Origin: Oxyruncus cristatus
Taxonomy: Eukaryota > Chordata > Aves > Passeriformes > Cotingidae
Direction of reading: 5' to 3'
DNA length: 64,000 bases
Assembly: GCA_013399855.1 (NCBI GenBank)
Contig: VXAY01002117.1
Span: 854,565-918,564, forward strand
Under the pieces are notes generated by a model that had not been told where the DNA came from, did not search any database, and saw only the letters and a program-made list of their open reading frames with translations. Within the stretch, counting starts at the first letter, position 1. Every line of letters begins with the position of its first letter. The position numbers were made by a program, and so were the translations under genes. Shown here piece after piece: positions 12,405 through 25,225 of this stretch.

Positions 12405-14925
12405 GTAAGTGCTTCAAAGAGATTAAAGTAAGAACAGTTTTAAAAGGAGGAAGTGAAGAAGGAAGCACAACACTGTCAGGTACACCCAGGCCTAAATGCT
12501 AACCCCCACTGCTCAAACCACGGGGAGATATTTTGGTAGGGACCAAAAGCAATTGCTGCCTTTTTTAAGGCTGCCAAATTCAAGCAAGGGAAAATTCATG
12601 CACAATACAATCTGAGATTGTCTTTTCTAGTACTCCACAAGGGAGCTGTATCCTATTTCCGATGTAAACATGGGACATGGTGCTCCAATTAAAGGTGTCT
12701 CTAGCTCATAATATGACTCTTAAGTGACATTTCTGGTTTACTGGCTTTAACAAAGACTGTTTAAGAAAGCCTCACAACACACAAGGTGCTCTGGGAATAA
12801 TCTCAAATAGCACAGAAGCAAAGAAAAGATGGTTAGATTCACTCATTTAACTTTTTCACAAAGATGGAAGGAAAGAAAGAAAATATAAACATGCTTTTTA
12901 AAAAAAGTAGCAACTACCCCACAATTTCGTTCAAAATGCACATTGGCACATATATTATGGTTACTTAAATTGCTGGGAAAACAGAGCCCTCTAAAAAATA
13001 AATGCTTAGGAAAAGCTATTACTGACCCTGACAAAAAAGCACAGATGGTGAACTTAGTTCCAAAGAGTCTGATAAAATGCCACACAGTCAATAGATGAAA
13101 TTACTCTTTTTCCCTTCCACGTCATTTAGACCGTCAGCCCTAGACGACAGACATAAAACATTTGCCTCAAAAGACAATCTCTCGTAAAACATGTTTTCCT
13201 ACAAAACACAGACTGAGGTTTTAGGATGAAAGAGAAGTATGGGGATTTTCTCTTCTATTTCATTAGAAGCATAAAGCCTGAATAACCTGTGGTATTTCTT
13301 CCATGTTTTGAGAAGCTCCTTCAGGCTTTGCCTTAGCCAGAGTTAAATTTGAGTCGTTCTGTTACCTTGGGTAGGATTATTCCCATGCTTATGGGAATTG
13401 TCCATCTCAATATGTAGTACTCACCAAGTTCATCATCATTAATTTATCCCCTTCTTCTAATCACATGATCTAGTGGCACAAGGGTTCACCGACTCCATCA
13501 AGGTGAAGCCCTTTTAACACCCGGGCAGAAAATGGGAACCTAAGCTCTAGGGGTGCAAAACTGGAGGAATTGCAGGGCTCTAACAACAGAAGTGTCGCCA
13601 CAACACCTGCTCATGCCAAATACACAAATACCAAAGGAGGCCTCTGGATGCCCCATAGTGGGATTTCCATGAAACCTTTTCTCTTAAGATGATCAGCAAG
13701 ATGCTGAAGTAGTACTTGCACTGTGGGTATGGTCCAGTTCCACAAAGCTTGACACGTGTCCACAACTTGACAATCAGGAGTAAAGCTGCAAGGTATTTCC
13801 TGCAGCAGCACACTGGTTAGCAAAACTATCCTTTGCTGACGGTTTAGGGCAAATTCCTTCTTCTCAGCAACAAGTACAAAGGAGAAGCAGTCAAAATGCC
13901 TCCCTCAGAACATAACCCCTAGCTTGCTGTACTGCAGAGCTGTCAGTTTGGTTTTTTTTTAAACTGTTCATACTGACAGCAGATTTTCCTCTTCTGCCTC
14001 CTCAAGCCAGCTTTAGTCCCCCCAAAAGAAAAACAGACCTTTTTTTTCCATCGCTGTGTCTAAAAATCTAGCCTGAAGATGTTTTATACCTTGACTTGAG
14101 TGTTTGCATAACGTTCCTCTAAGAACACTCTCAGACTGCACGCTCACTCATAAAAGCTGTCAGAATATGATGAAACTGTTCTAAATGACAATCCAAAAAA
14201 AAAAAGCAGAGATATTATCCTGCTTGGGCTGAGCCATTTTAGTTTCAAACACAGATCATGGGCAGGAGACAGATTCTTTCCTGTGAGAAAGCAATGTAGG
14301 GGGGAAGGAAAAGTACAGATTATCTTCTCCCTCTCTACTCCCAAACGCATGTGCTTAGCAAGAGCTGTCTCTGTGAGGAAGACCCCCCACTCTCCCTCCC
14401 AGCAGAACACCAGGCAGCTACCGGTGCAAATATTTGGCTTCACACTGCTGAACAGGAGACCTCCTCACCGACTCCAAACTTGAACGAATCATACCAGTAC
14501 GTTGACAAGGAGATCCTCTACACTGGGAATCTCCCTAAACACTAGCAAAATTAGGAATTGAGTACAGATATCCACCGTTCTATGGTAATGTGACCTGCTC
14601 ATAAACTTAATGAGAATTTGGGAGACCCCTGAGGCAGAACACTGATTTCCTCACAGAGATGCTGGGAGATCAGCACCATCCCTGTCTCCTGCTGCTGAGC
14701 GCCTGATCCTCGGAAATGCATGGGCAGCAGTTGCTGAACACTGGGTAGTAAAATTACTTACATCATGAAGCATTCATTAAAGGGCTGGGTTCACAAAAAT
14801 AATCCTCCCCTGAATGGTGGATACATTCACTGCTTCCCAGTGGCAGCAGTTGTGATGCAGAATATAAGAAACATTCACAATTACAGCTGGATTGCAGCCA
14901 TGCCCTTTGGATATATTCTTCTCTG

Positions 14926-14940
14926 GGAAGGAAGGAAGGA
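14926..14940. repeat. Short (GGAA)n repeat
   Basis: Three and a half GGAA units. GGAA is also the core of ETS-factor sites, but this short array shows no regulatory context. Confidence 0.7.
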
Positions 14941-15551
14941 CAAGTCTGCTAATTAGAATTGCTACAGCTCCAATGTAACAAATGTTTTTCAAGCAGAAGC
15001 TTCTGATGTTTTTAACTACTTCATGTTTTTATTTTAATGCCTGTTTCTCACTAACCACAGAGTACACAATGTGGATGCAAAAAACCCACAAGAATCCACT
15101 TTTTTAACACAGCTGAGACTCTTCCCTCCAAAGACATTTGAACAGTCTAGACCATACATTTCTCTAAAATAAATAAGATCTATTACAAAAATAAAAACTT
15201 AGGAAGTGTCCTTTACTTAGTTTGCTAAGGGATCGGTGTCTGAACTTTAAAGACCTTAACCACAAAGCTCCTCAAACATACTAACTTAAGCAAGCTAAGG
15301 TTTGACTGGCACACACCAACTACAGTACCAAAGAGTTGCCTTTAAACAACTATGTTTTCAGTTGCCTGAGATAGCCTAGTTTTAGGGGATAAGCTGACTC
15401 CTGTATTCCTGGTGTTTTGATTCTGCAACCTAGAAGCTGTCTCTTAGAAAACTTCAACAAAAAGTTTTTATTAAAAAAATTTCTATTAAAAAAAACCCAA
15501 AGTGTTCTTAACAGAGCCAGTAGACATTTTTCTACCAACAGCTCAGTCATT

Positions 15552-15577
15552 AAAAAAAAAAAAAAAAAAAGAAAAAA
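15552..15577. repeat. A-rich homopolymer run
   Basis: Nineteen adenines, one G, then six adenines. There is no recognisable retrotransposon body beside it. Confidence 0.85.
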
Positions 15578-16919
15578 CTTTGAAATAAGCAAAATCGTTA
15601 TTTTAAAATCATCCTTGCTTGCTAATTTTGGAAAAAGTGTCTGTTTTACATCAGGGTCACCCAGAGTCCTGTAGGCAATCTGACAGAGAGGCTGGTATGT
15701 CTTTCCTGTTGCACACCAAGCTCCTGCTGGTCTCCCTCCCATGATCAGCCCCAGGTCCTTTCCAGCACTACTGCTTTCCAAGGCTGTTCTTATTTCATGG
15801 AGTATCTGCGTCTTGAATTATTTCCCCGAAAATGTGCCAGCTTGTATTTTTTCCACTTTAAACCTGATTTTATTTATTATGTTTTTAGTCTCTCCAGAAA
15901 CTTTCTCCCATTTACATTATTCCTCTGACTTGCCAAGCAGTGTGAGCAAATAAATTCCACAGCTGAGTTTAACCACCTCTGCAGCTCCCTTCTGCCTTCA
16001 CAGAGAAACAGTGTTAAACAGCACATTTTGTGAAAGCCCCCCCCGGCCAGGTCAGGACTGTGCACACAGCACCAGCTGGCCAGTCTGGGAAGGAAGACCC
16101 AAGTCTACAAGTCTGACAGCCTCAATGAAGAATCTACTTTTACTTTCCTCAGCTGAGCCCTCGTGCAAAACCTGATCCCTGGATACTCTTCCCAGCACTG
16201 CATGTTGCCGTTCCCCACTCCTTCCCCTGAGCTGCCACTCAGCCCTGTTCATCCTACAGCTCAGCAAGAAGCTTCTGCAAGACTAATCCCTTCATTACAA
16301 TGCAGTTTCATCCTTTCCTAGATAGAGCAAGCACTTCATCAGCTACTTGTGTAATTTGATCTAAAGTTTTGATCAGATCTGCCTGGCAGAATTTGTCCTT
16401 TATGAACTGATGTTGTTTATTGGTCCTTGATCTTCTCCAGACTTTCCAGCTCAGAGCCAATAAAGTGTCTCACTGCTACAGAGCTATACCTTATTTCATG
16501 ACTCTGAGGCCTGTTAATTTTATTTATTCCCCAAAGATCCTCCTTTCTGGGCACCTCTTTCTTCTTTTCACTCAGAAAAGGTGACTGTGGGTACACAGAG
16601 CTCATCTGGCTGTGCATATTAAGCGTGGTTTAGACTAATTGCTGTAATGTGGCAATTTTTTTCCACATTTTTGAAAGGTGAAGTTCTCTAGTCTGTTAGT
16701 ATGGCTGGGTTACAGACCATTCAAGGGCCTCTTAACAGCTGCTTTGAAGCTCCTGCATGTAAGGGACAAAACTGCCCCTTTGCCTGTGTGAAGAAGCGAG
16801 GAAATACAGATTATTACTCATACTGCCCACTCAAGCTGGCTCTGCTAAGCCATTCCCAGGCCCTGCCCCGATCCCAGGACTGCCCTTCAACCCCAGCCCA
16901 GCAGTAGGAAATGAGGACT

Positions 16920-17060
16920 CATGAAAGGTGCCTGCACCCCAACCCCTGCTCCCTGCAGGTGGAGGATGGGGGTACCCCCCAGACCCCCCCAGAGGGAGGC
17001 AGTGACCCTGGCCCTGCCTGCCCTGCTATATCCCTGTCCCTCCGGGCAGGGCACCACTGC
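16920..17060. other. Small GC-rich patch with C-runs
   Basis: A short GC-rich island in AT-rich surroundings. It contains CCCC, CCCC, CCC, a six-C and a seven-C run on the plus strand, so the minus strand has G-runs able to form a G-quadruplex. It also holds the perfect palindrome GGGGGTACCCCC at 16968-16979. CpG is rare here, so it is not a CpG island. Overlapping open frames on both strands are unrecognised. Confidence 0.6.
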
Positions 17061-19831
17061 TGCTGGCTCACCTGGGAGATAATGATTTTTGTAGGTATTT
17101 TCCCACAGGTAGGCTAAATTTCTGTAGAGCTGCTGGTGAAATAGCCCAGAGCCTTCTTCCCAAATAATATGCATCATTTAAAAACTGGCTCATACACCGC
17201 TGGCAAAAGGGGGTCTTCTGGTAGATAACAAGTGTTTCCTAGAGTTTTTCCTAAGGTCAGCTCGCAGTGTAACTACATTTGGAGACAGTGATAACTTTTT
17301 CCACTGCACCAGGGATTTTTTTTTTTTTTTAAGTTGGTTAAAACTTACTTTGTCAGTGGAAGAGGCAGTAAAATGTAAAAACTTTTACACTCTAAACACT
17401 CTGTTCTCAGTGAGTACATAAATCCTCCTGATGACACTGTTATTGTTCATGTATTTAAAGGAAAAGTGGCCTTGTTTAGAGGGTTAAAAGTGCTCTTAAG
17501 AACAAGGACACTAAGCCAACAGAGAAATTAGGAACACTGCTAAGGACATTTCCTAGAGTAATGTCCCAAAACACACAACTTTAGTACTAATTGTGTCTCA
17601 TTCTGAGTGTCAGGTTAGCAGGATACCTATGCCACATTCTTATTTTTCCTGACTGGCAAGGTTGTGAAAGACTGTTCAATGCCATTAATACTTTGTGAAA
17701 ACCACAGGAAGCAGCACTCCATTCCTCCTTGTCAGTTGTGGCTCTGCCAAAAACAAGAACTATTTGCAGGTGTCTGAGCTCAGCCCTGAAAGTCTCCTCT
17801 TGCCAAGACTCATTTATCAGTTTAAGTAAATGATAACGTAATTTCAAACAAAAGCTTTTTGAACTAGTAGCTGGAATATTTCAACAAATAGCTGGATAGC
17901 TGGAGTTTTTTCCATGGCTATTTTGTAGCAGCTGTTAAGACCAAAATTAGTATAGAATATGTATTTTCTTCACAAAATAGTCATCTTTAGGGAGCTCTAC
18001 TTTTTCTCTGAGATTATTGGCCACACATTCGAGTGCAGAAAGTTGGCCTATCCCCAGTAAAAACCAATGGAGCTATACAACCTTACTCCAACTAAAATTC
18101 CCACATTAGCCATGCTACATGTTTCATTGGTTAATGTCTATTGCTTTGGATTAATCACACCAAAACAGGATGAACAAATACATTACCACTGTTAAAAAGA
18201 AACACGTGTCCTAAACATCCCCTCAGTCCTCTCCCACAGCCCTATTGATCATATTGCTTTCTTGGAGCTAATGCACAGCACCTGTGAGGGTAATTTTCTT
18301 CTAAAAACATAGGAAAACTACATTTCTTGGCTTATACTATACAGTGAAGGGGATCACATGAAAGGTTGCAACTCCATGTAAATACAGCTGTTGCACCTTT
18401 TCCCTAGAATATTCTCTTCTTCTAATACACACGTGAATCACAAGATTGAATCTAATAATTTATGCCTGCTGGTAGCAGTTACTTGGAAAGGAATTATTTC
18501 AGCAAAGCCAGTATAATTACTAATGATCTCATGACTAGTTACTCTTTTCAGATGCTCAGTAAACCACCCCTAAATTCATTCCACCTACTATCTGTTTAAC
18601 TTGTCAGGCGAGCTTACTGACAGGGAGTAAGAACAGCTTTTAAAAGGAAGGAACCAAACCAAACACATACGCCTTTGCCCTGAGGGATAAGTGCGGCTAC
18701 CGAGGCAAACCCAAAAACATCTTTTTAATCCACTGGTTGCTGTAAATGCCTGTACCAACATCAAACATTGCTCCAAATAAGCGTGCTGCCACATGCAATG
18801 TCCACACACATGCCCAGTAGCTCAAGTTAGTGGGTTTTTTCTTTTTTTTTTTTGCAAACCTGACTCTTTTCCCACTATTCTGCCTCTGAGCCACTCCTTG
18901 CCCCCTGCAACCTCTTTTTCCTTTTCCTTGGCTCTGCAGAGCTGGCAGCAGCTCAGTTCCTCCAGAGCAGGGAACCAGAAGTCACCTGCAATTACAAGCT
19001 GCAAGTGTAGCTACTCCCCAGCTTCCACTCAACCGATCAGATGAAGCCAGTTAACAACAATCTGCTCTTTCCCAATTCACTTAAACACTTCGTGAACTCC
19101 TTTAAACTTTCCCACTGCATTTCTAGAGGACAAAACCCACTTGGACAAATTCAAGCCTGAGGCAGTACTTCTGTCTGCTCACAAAGCAAGCTGAAACACA
19201 CAGCACTGCAAGGTGGCAGAGCAAACCCCACTCTTCTTCAGGGATCAGCTGCTCACAGGTTCTGCCCTTCTGACTTGCTCCAGACACGTTCAGTGCTCCT
19301 GTTCTCCCAAACACAAGCTGACATGAATTTAGATGATACCTCTTCATAGAAGCATCCAGGTTCTGGTAGGAAACAGAAGCTCTTCAACGACTTAGATGTA
19401 TTGTTTGCAGTTTAGCTAGTCGAATATGAAGAAGATACAACCTCTCCTCCACCACAAAACCAATCCCATGGCAATCATATTTGGGTTTAACTAGATTTAA
19501 CTTTATTTTGTATATACTCCTCTCAGCAGAGCTACAACCATCACTTTTCCAATCACTCTACATTCCTGTAGGTTGCCTGAGTTTTACCAGAAGCCCCCCT
19601 AACATTTTAGTTGTTGCCATATTCCTTTGAGTTTATTTTTCAGTAATTCAAATGCAAGTTCTATGGGGTCAGTTTTTGTTTTGTTGGGTTTTTTAAACAA
19701 CCGATGCTCTTGCTCCAAGAGTTAGTCACAATGGACTGCTCGTTTTTTGGCATGTCTTCTGAGTATTTTTCAGCATATTCTCAGTGGCATTATGCAATCA
19801 TTTCATTAGTCTCTACTGTTTCACTTGGCAG
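17061..19831. other. Non-coding stretch, no gene recognised
   Basis: AT-rich sequence with T-runs at 17316-17330 and 18835-18853. The word TAGCTGGA occurs three times, once at 17868 and as a direct tandem pair at 17889-17904. No gene or interspersed repeat is recognised. Confidence 0.55.
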
Positions 19832-19872
19832 TAAGATGCGTTATAAAATGATGTCAACTCTTGGAAAAACTG
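19832..19872 (+). other. Candidate small exon, plus strand (unverified)
   Basis: A 41-base segment has a strong acceptor (pyrimidine-rich CTCTACTGTTTCACTTGGCAG) and a perfect donor (CTG followed by GTAAGT). Only one of its three frames is open, encoding KMRYKMMSTLGKT. That frame needs two bases carried in from the preceding exon, which matches what the candidate at 12232-12404 would leave. The protein is not recognised, and chance pseudo-exons of this quality are common. Confidence 0.12.
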
Positions 19873-20285
19873 GTAAGTCAGAGGAGGTGATAATGTCAGG
19901 GGTACACGAACCCTAAAATAACAGCCACTTGGAATTCATAAATTTCCATTTGTATACCTGTTACCTCTGTTTTTCACCAGCAAACCACATCATTATATCA
20001 CATTGTCAAACACATACAGAGCTACAGAGCCACCACCACTCCACCACCTCCCCCAAAAAAGGGCACATTTGGTCCCATTTTTCGAGAACTTTTTGGACAG
20101 CCAAAGGTGAACTCACATCCAGTTCAGCACACAAGACAAAGCAATGACATAGAGCCTGCCTTTCCATGCCCTTCACTAATTGCAGTACGATGTGATATGC
20201 ATGACATGAGTCACCACAAGGTAACAAAGCACAACTTGTCATCACCTTGCCACCCGACAACCCTATCGACTGGTTTTTACTCCAG

Positions 20286-20319
20286 AAATAAAATGGATCT
20301 TCCAGATGCCTGAATACAG
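20286..20319 (+). other. Candidate micro-exon, plus strand (unverified)
   Basis: A 34-base segment lies between a strong acceptor (CTGGTTTTTACTCCAG) and a perfect donor (ACAG followed by GTAAGT). One frame crosses it without a stop, reading IKWIFQMPEY. The phase is compatible with the candidate exon at 19832-19872, about 410 bases upstream. No family resemblance is seen. Confidence 0.12.
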
Positions 20320-22269
20320 GTAAGTTTTTCACGGAGCATACACATCATGTTTTTCCCTGAACTCACTCGGTGGCTTCTGGAAAGTCAGATGTTTCCGGAG
20401 CAAACAAAAACTAGCATGGCGCTGACAGGAAAAGGTGTTTCTTGAGCAGGGAATTTCCTTCGCCCCCATCTCCCATGACACTGTAGGCAGAGTGGGATTC
20501 TCTCCTCAGGGACTGGGGAAAAGTGGAAGAGCTTTTTTAATTTTGACATTTGCAGTTCTGATTTCCCAGACTGCCTCTACCACCTTGACAACCCTCCTGC
20601 CTCTAGTTTCACCATGGCCTTAGAAAAGTCTGTTATCTTCATTTTGCTCAGTTTCCCCTCTCTGCAAAGGAGAATGATGTCCACAACTGTCAAGTGCTTT
20701 AAAGGAAGTCACAAAGATGGTATTTTTTAATAACTAGGGTAACTAACTAGTCAAAACACACAATATGACAAGCAAACTAAATTCTACCGGTCGGCAGTAA
20801 TAGAGGGAGATGGTTGTGTGTAACCTGTCTTCTTCCCACTTCTCCACTGAGATGGTCACTTGCCCGTTGCCCTGTGGTAGATAGCACACATTCTCACCAC
20901 AGTCACCACTGACACATGAGCACAACACGCCAGCATGCCAGCCTGATGTCCTCTTAATTCGGATGCTGCTGTGTCACATCTCTGGATGCCAGATCCACGC
21001 GCATCCAGGAGGAACTGAGGAGCCAGTCTGACTCTGCAGAAACCCACATTTTAGATAAGCAACCTGGAATTCTGAGGTGCTCAGAATCAGAAGCTAAAAC
21101 GTGAAAAACTTAAGATAACAGCACTTGGATAAAATTAGGATCACCTGCCACCTTCAAGCAACTGCTGGCGAGCACGAGAGACGGGAATGGACACGTGGGG
21201 CCTCTTATCTACACACATCGTAGAGCCTGCATCTCATACAGACCTGAAACAATCCATAATACTGCTGTTGTTGCAAAACAGGCTGCTCTGAGCATTTGGA
21301 TCTTTTCCCAACTCCGAAGCAGCTGGCACTGCAGTCTGGGGATCACGTTGCTCCTGTCAGCATCAGGGCTTGTCGTTAGCTGTTAGCACACCAGAGGGGA
21401 CAGGGTAATCTTCACAGGAGGTAAGGAGAAAAGAAAGGGCCACGGGGGTGGGGGAGAGCCTCTCATCCCCAGTTCAGCCCTTTCAACACAGCCTGCCAGA
21501 ACGTGGCAAAAAGAGGGTGAGGAAAAATCCTATTGTCAGGGGAGCAGCCACAGACTGACAGCCCCCAGAAATGCATCGTCCTTTCTGATACAGCAGAGCA
21601 CGCAGTTTTATGAGGAACAATTAGAACAATGCAAAGTACCCAGTGGAGCAAAGAATCGCTGACAAAAGCTATTTCACCTACATATGTCAATATTTTCTAG
21701 CAAATATCTACAGAAGTCTCTGTAAACTCCCGTCCGAATGAAGTATGCCATAAACAAGAATTCCCATTTTTAAACAATGTCAGTGAAATGAAATACCATA
21801 CATCAAGTGGATAAATAATTATTCAGGTAATCTACAGGTAAAATTTGTGGGGTAAAGGCAAAGAAACCAAAACCAATGCCTCGTTCGTGTAGCAAAAAGA
21901 AACTATTGTTCTTTTTTCAATGCCTGCATTCTTAAAATATGTTAGACCTGAAGAAGAAATGATCCTGAAAGCCTTTAAAAATGAAATTGAGCTAATATTT
22001 GTACTTTTTCTCTAAGCTAAGCTCTGCAAGCACTAGTGTAAGTATTTAATTGCAGTTTCATGCATAAATCAAATTCATTGGGAGCACAGAGGAGAAATCA
22101 ATAAGTACCTACAAGGACTACAAAGGTTAAAGTAGTAAAAACATAAGCAGTTAGGCTCTGTTTCAAATGCACCTTTAGATACTGTCAACATGAATACACC
22201 AAAAAAAAAGTCAAACTGTATGAAAAGCCAAGAGAAGATATAGAAGCTATTTATGGCACTACAACAGTA
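20320..22269. other. Non-coding stretch, no gene recognised
   Basis: Mixed-composition sequence with short overlapping open frames on both strands and no repeat that I recognise. Nothing else is visible. Confidence 0.55.
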
Positions 22270-22370
22270 TTTTTTTTTCCATTTTTCGGTTTGGTTTTGG
22301 GGTTTTTTTTGGTTTGGTTTTGTTTGTTTGTTTTCTGGTTTTTGGGGTTTTTTGTGCTTTTTTTTCTTTC
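22270..22370. repeat. T/G-rich low-complexity tract
   Basis: About 100 bases made almost entirely of T and G on the plus strand. It includes repeated GGTTT and TTTTGGGG words and TTTG units. It is simple sequence that expanded without a strict repeat unit. The clustered GG and GGGG runs could allow two-tier G-quadruplex or triplex-like structures. Confidence 0.85.
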
Positions 22371-22516
22371 ATATAGAAACAATACAGGATGAACAGTCTA
22401 TGCTTACAGTGTCTACTGCACCATACAAGTCACTGCCAAGTCTGCTGGAGCCATCCATCCAGCACTCATAGGCTGACCCGGTTTTTATTCTTCAAACTTC
22501 ATCATTTTGCCTTCAG

Positions 22517-22541
22517 GGCATTTCAGAAAACCACTACTCAG
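22517..22541 (+). other. Candidate 25-base micro-exon, plus strand (unverified)
   Basis: This segment is flanked by a very good acceptor (a 25-base pyrimidine-rich run ending TTTTGCCTTCAG) and a perfect donor (CAG followed by GTAAGC). All three frames are open, so its phase cannot be decided from sequence. Its length is not a multiple of three, so inclusion would shift the frame of a host transcript. A second internal acceptor (TTTCAG at about 22520-22525) would leave an even shorter exon. Confidence 0.13.
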
Positions 22542-25144
22542 GTAAGCATCTTTCCCTGTGTTTTATATCATATAAATACATGCTCAAAGGAGAGCAAAAT
22601 AAGCTCCTGAGGCCAAGAACTTTTACATGCTTGGAGAACTTCAGCAAGAACTACAACTTGGTGCTCTCAGGGGAATCGCAGTGATCACCTTTGCACTACC
22701 GTGTGCTTTGCTAGTTTAGAGGCACTCACTGAGCAAGTCTACAGGGAATGCCCAAACCAAGGGAGACTCAAGTCAGATAATCCATGTGGTACAGTGCTAA
22801 ATTCATGCTACGTGCCTTAGCTGGTTATCATGGTATGCAGGTCTCTGTGATGGGCTTCCCAGAAAGGTCAGAGCCAAGCTGGGATTCTGCCAGAGCCTTC
22901 TCCTTGCAGAAAGAGGAGGCAACTGTCAGAAAGGGGAGCAAAGGGATGACCTGGGGTAAGGCAGAAATAAGGGAAGGAAAAGACCCAAAAATACTTCTCA
23001 GAGATCTTGTTCCTTGGGGCTTTCTCTTCCAGGATTCACCTAAATGGAGCCAGCAGACATCTCTGCACCCACAGCTTTAATAAGCTCTCACAGTCTGGTA
23101 GGTTCAATAAAGCAGAGAAACAAAGATTAAGCTTGCCTTTATTATGGCACTACATGGTATGCCATAAATAGCTGTTCTGAAAGAATAACTAAACAAACAC
23201 TTCAAACTATATTTGTCAGATGAACTGCGTAGAATACATCTGGTGACCACATCAGCCTTGCTATTGTGTTCCTTAATTTGCTTTTTAATCCAGCAAGCAA
23301 TAGCACTGGCAGGATGTCTCTTAGTTGTTAATGAAGTCTAATTATTCTTTTTACTCTTCATCCCCCAGAGGGCTGACTGAAAAGAGCAGGGCATTAGAGA
23401 GAGGAAGGCTTGCTAACCCTACCAAATCCAGGGAATGCAGCCCAGCCAGCAGGACACGTGGTGCTGCAGCAGACCTGGGCTTGATCTTTGGGCCGGGAGA
23501 GCAGCGTGCGGGGGATTTTGGTGCCCGAGTACAACTCGGGCCTGGCACAGAGAGGAGACACCTCCCCTGGACACTCTGTGCTCCTCCACACTCACCAGGA
23601 GGCAATGCCAGGGGCTCTGGGGACAGTAACTAGAGAAGGACTTGAACCCATCTGTAATTTAAGCCCTGTACAGGATTCACGCCATGTAACACGAACAACA
23701 GCGTACCTTCCACAAATACAACTACCTGGATGCAGTTGCTTTCCTGTTAAAAGTTATCTGAAAACATGCAAAGAAAAAAAAAAAAAGACTTTTCAATAAT
23801 CAGGTCTGCATAGCTGGGAGTTTATGAAGAAAAAAAAAAAATCTATGAACAAGACAGTTGTAAACTTACTTAAAGCATTTTAAAATTGAATGAGCTCTTT
23901 GCACTATTGGCAGCATCACAGTAGCTCTGCACTTCAGCATGAAATTCATTCAATGTAAAGAATATTTAAAATCAATGTAAGTTTCTGAAAAATACTTATT
24001 TTTTAAAAAAAAAAAGTTCAAGAAAGCTAAAATTAAACACCACCATTTTCTAGTAGAAACATTTGTTTATCTACTATATTCCCCTACCACTTCTGGAATG
24101 TCCTGGGGAGGGTGGGGGGAAGGTATTTTTCCTAAAATCTGATCCCATAACCTCTATTTTTACAAGTGGACATATCCTCGGAAATGTGAAGTGCTACTGT
24201 GAATAAGGTAACATTCCACCTTTTCTCCAAGCATCCTAGAAAATTTCCCCTTTCCAAAGGAAAGGCATAAGCCAAGTCATCTATTACCCTGTGTTTCTGA
24301 GGTCTCACCTCTGATGGATCCAGGCATTACCTCCTCCCTTTCTGTTGGCTTGCATTTTTCACCCGTTCATATCTTAGAATGAACACAGCATCCCAGACTG
24401 CTCGTTGCCAGGCAGTGGTATTATTTCTTGTGACTACCTCCTCTTGTGCAAGTCACTTGGAAAGCATGAGACTGAACTGCTCTTAATTGCTTTTCAGTAA
24501 TACTGCCCAGGTGCTTCAGATCCCTAAGCATAAAAGGGTTCAAAAGTGACCAGACAAGTTCATGGAAGAAGTATCTATCAAAATATACCACACGTGATGG
24601 GGAAGACAGTGTTCAGCTTAGAGAATCACAATGCTGCAAAAAGACTGTAAGAGTTGTTGCTCTTCCCCATTCCCACTGTCCTCTGGGTACTGCATGGTTT
24701 TGCTTTCACACCAGTTAAGTTGCAATACAGGAGGATTGTGCCATCAGCAAAACAGAAGTGTTCTAGCACCGTTTTTAAGCTGTATGACAAATGTGCTGTG
24801 TCTGTCTAGGATTTCCTACAACGGAGTCAAGAGCAGTATTAAACAGGAGGGCACGAGGAGGCTTCTTTTTCTTTTGACACCCCAGTGCCTATGTTAAAGC
24901 AAACACAATGGGAGTGACTTTTTTAAATGTGGAAGTTGAACTCTGATTTAAAGCCTCAGTGTTGTCAATTTTTGTTTTTTAGTTGTCATACTCTAACATT
25001 TGGAAATGTGTGAGAGCAAATTGCAATAGAAAATGCTTTCTCAAAATTATTCAGATACGAAAAAGAATTCCATTGTCATCCATTACCCTCTTTCATGCTA
25101 ATTTTGGGGGTGAAAAACTGGTTAACACCACACTGAAACCAACA
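22542..25144. other. Non-coding stretch with one GC-rich patch
   Basis: Plain sequence except for a GC-rich patch at about 23440-23640 and two A-runs (23774-23786 and 23829-23841). The patch is open in several frames on both strands (64-103 codons), but this follows from its low AT content. No product is recognised. Confidence 0.55.
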
Positions 25145-25225
25145 CGACTGGATTTTCTCTACCAAAGAGCGCAGGGAGCGCCCAGAGGGCAAAGAGTGGC
25201 GTCAGTTCCCGGGCGCTTCGGGGCG
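25145..25225. promoter_or_regulatory. Compact CpG cluster, possible regulatory element
   Basis: Seven CpG dinucleotides fall within 56 bases (25170-25225), with one more at 25145, in a window where CpG is otherwise sparse. Words include GAGCGCAGGGAGCGCC, a CCCGGG site and CGGGGCGC. It is far too short to count as a classical CpG island, and no TATA element or transcription start can be identified. It may be a methylation-protected enhancer, an alternative promoter or chance. Confidence 0.25.

Larger units (their letters stand above)
12405..16919. other. Non-coding stretch, no gene recognised
   Basis: AT-rich sequence with a GGAA microsatellite (14926-14940), an A-run (15552-15577) and an eight-base C-run (16037-16044). 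Open frames up to about 143 codons exist but contain low-complexity runs and resemble no family. Confidence 0.55.
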
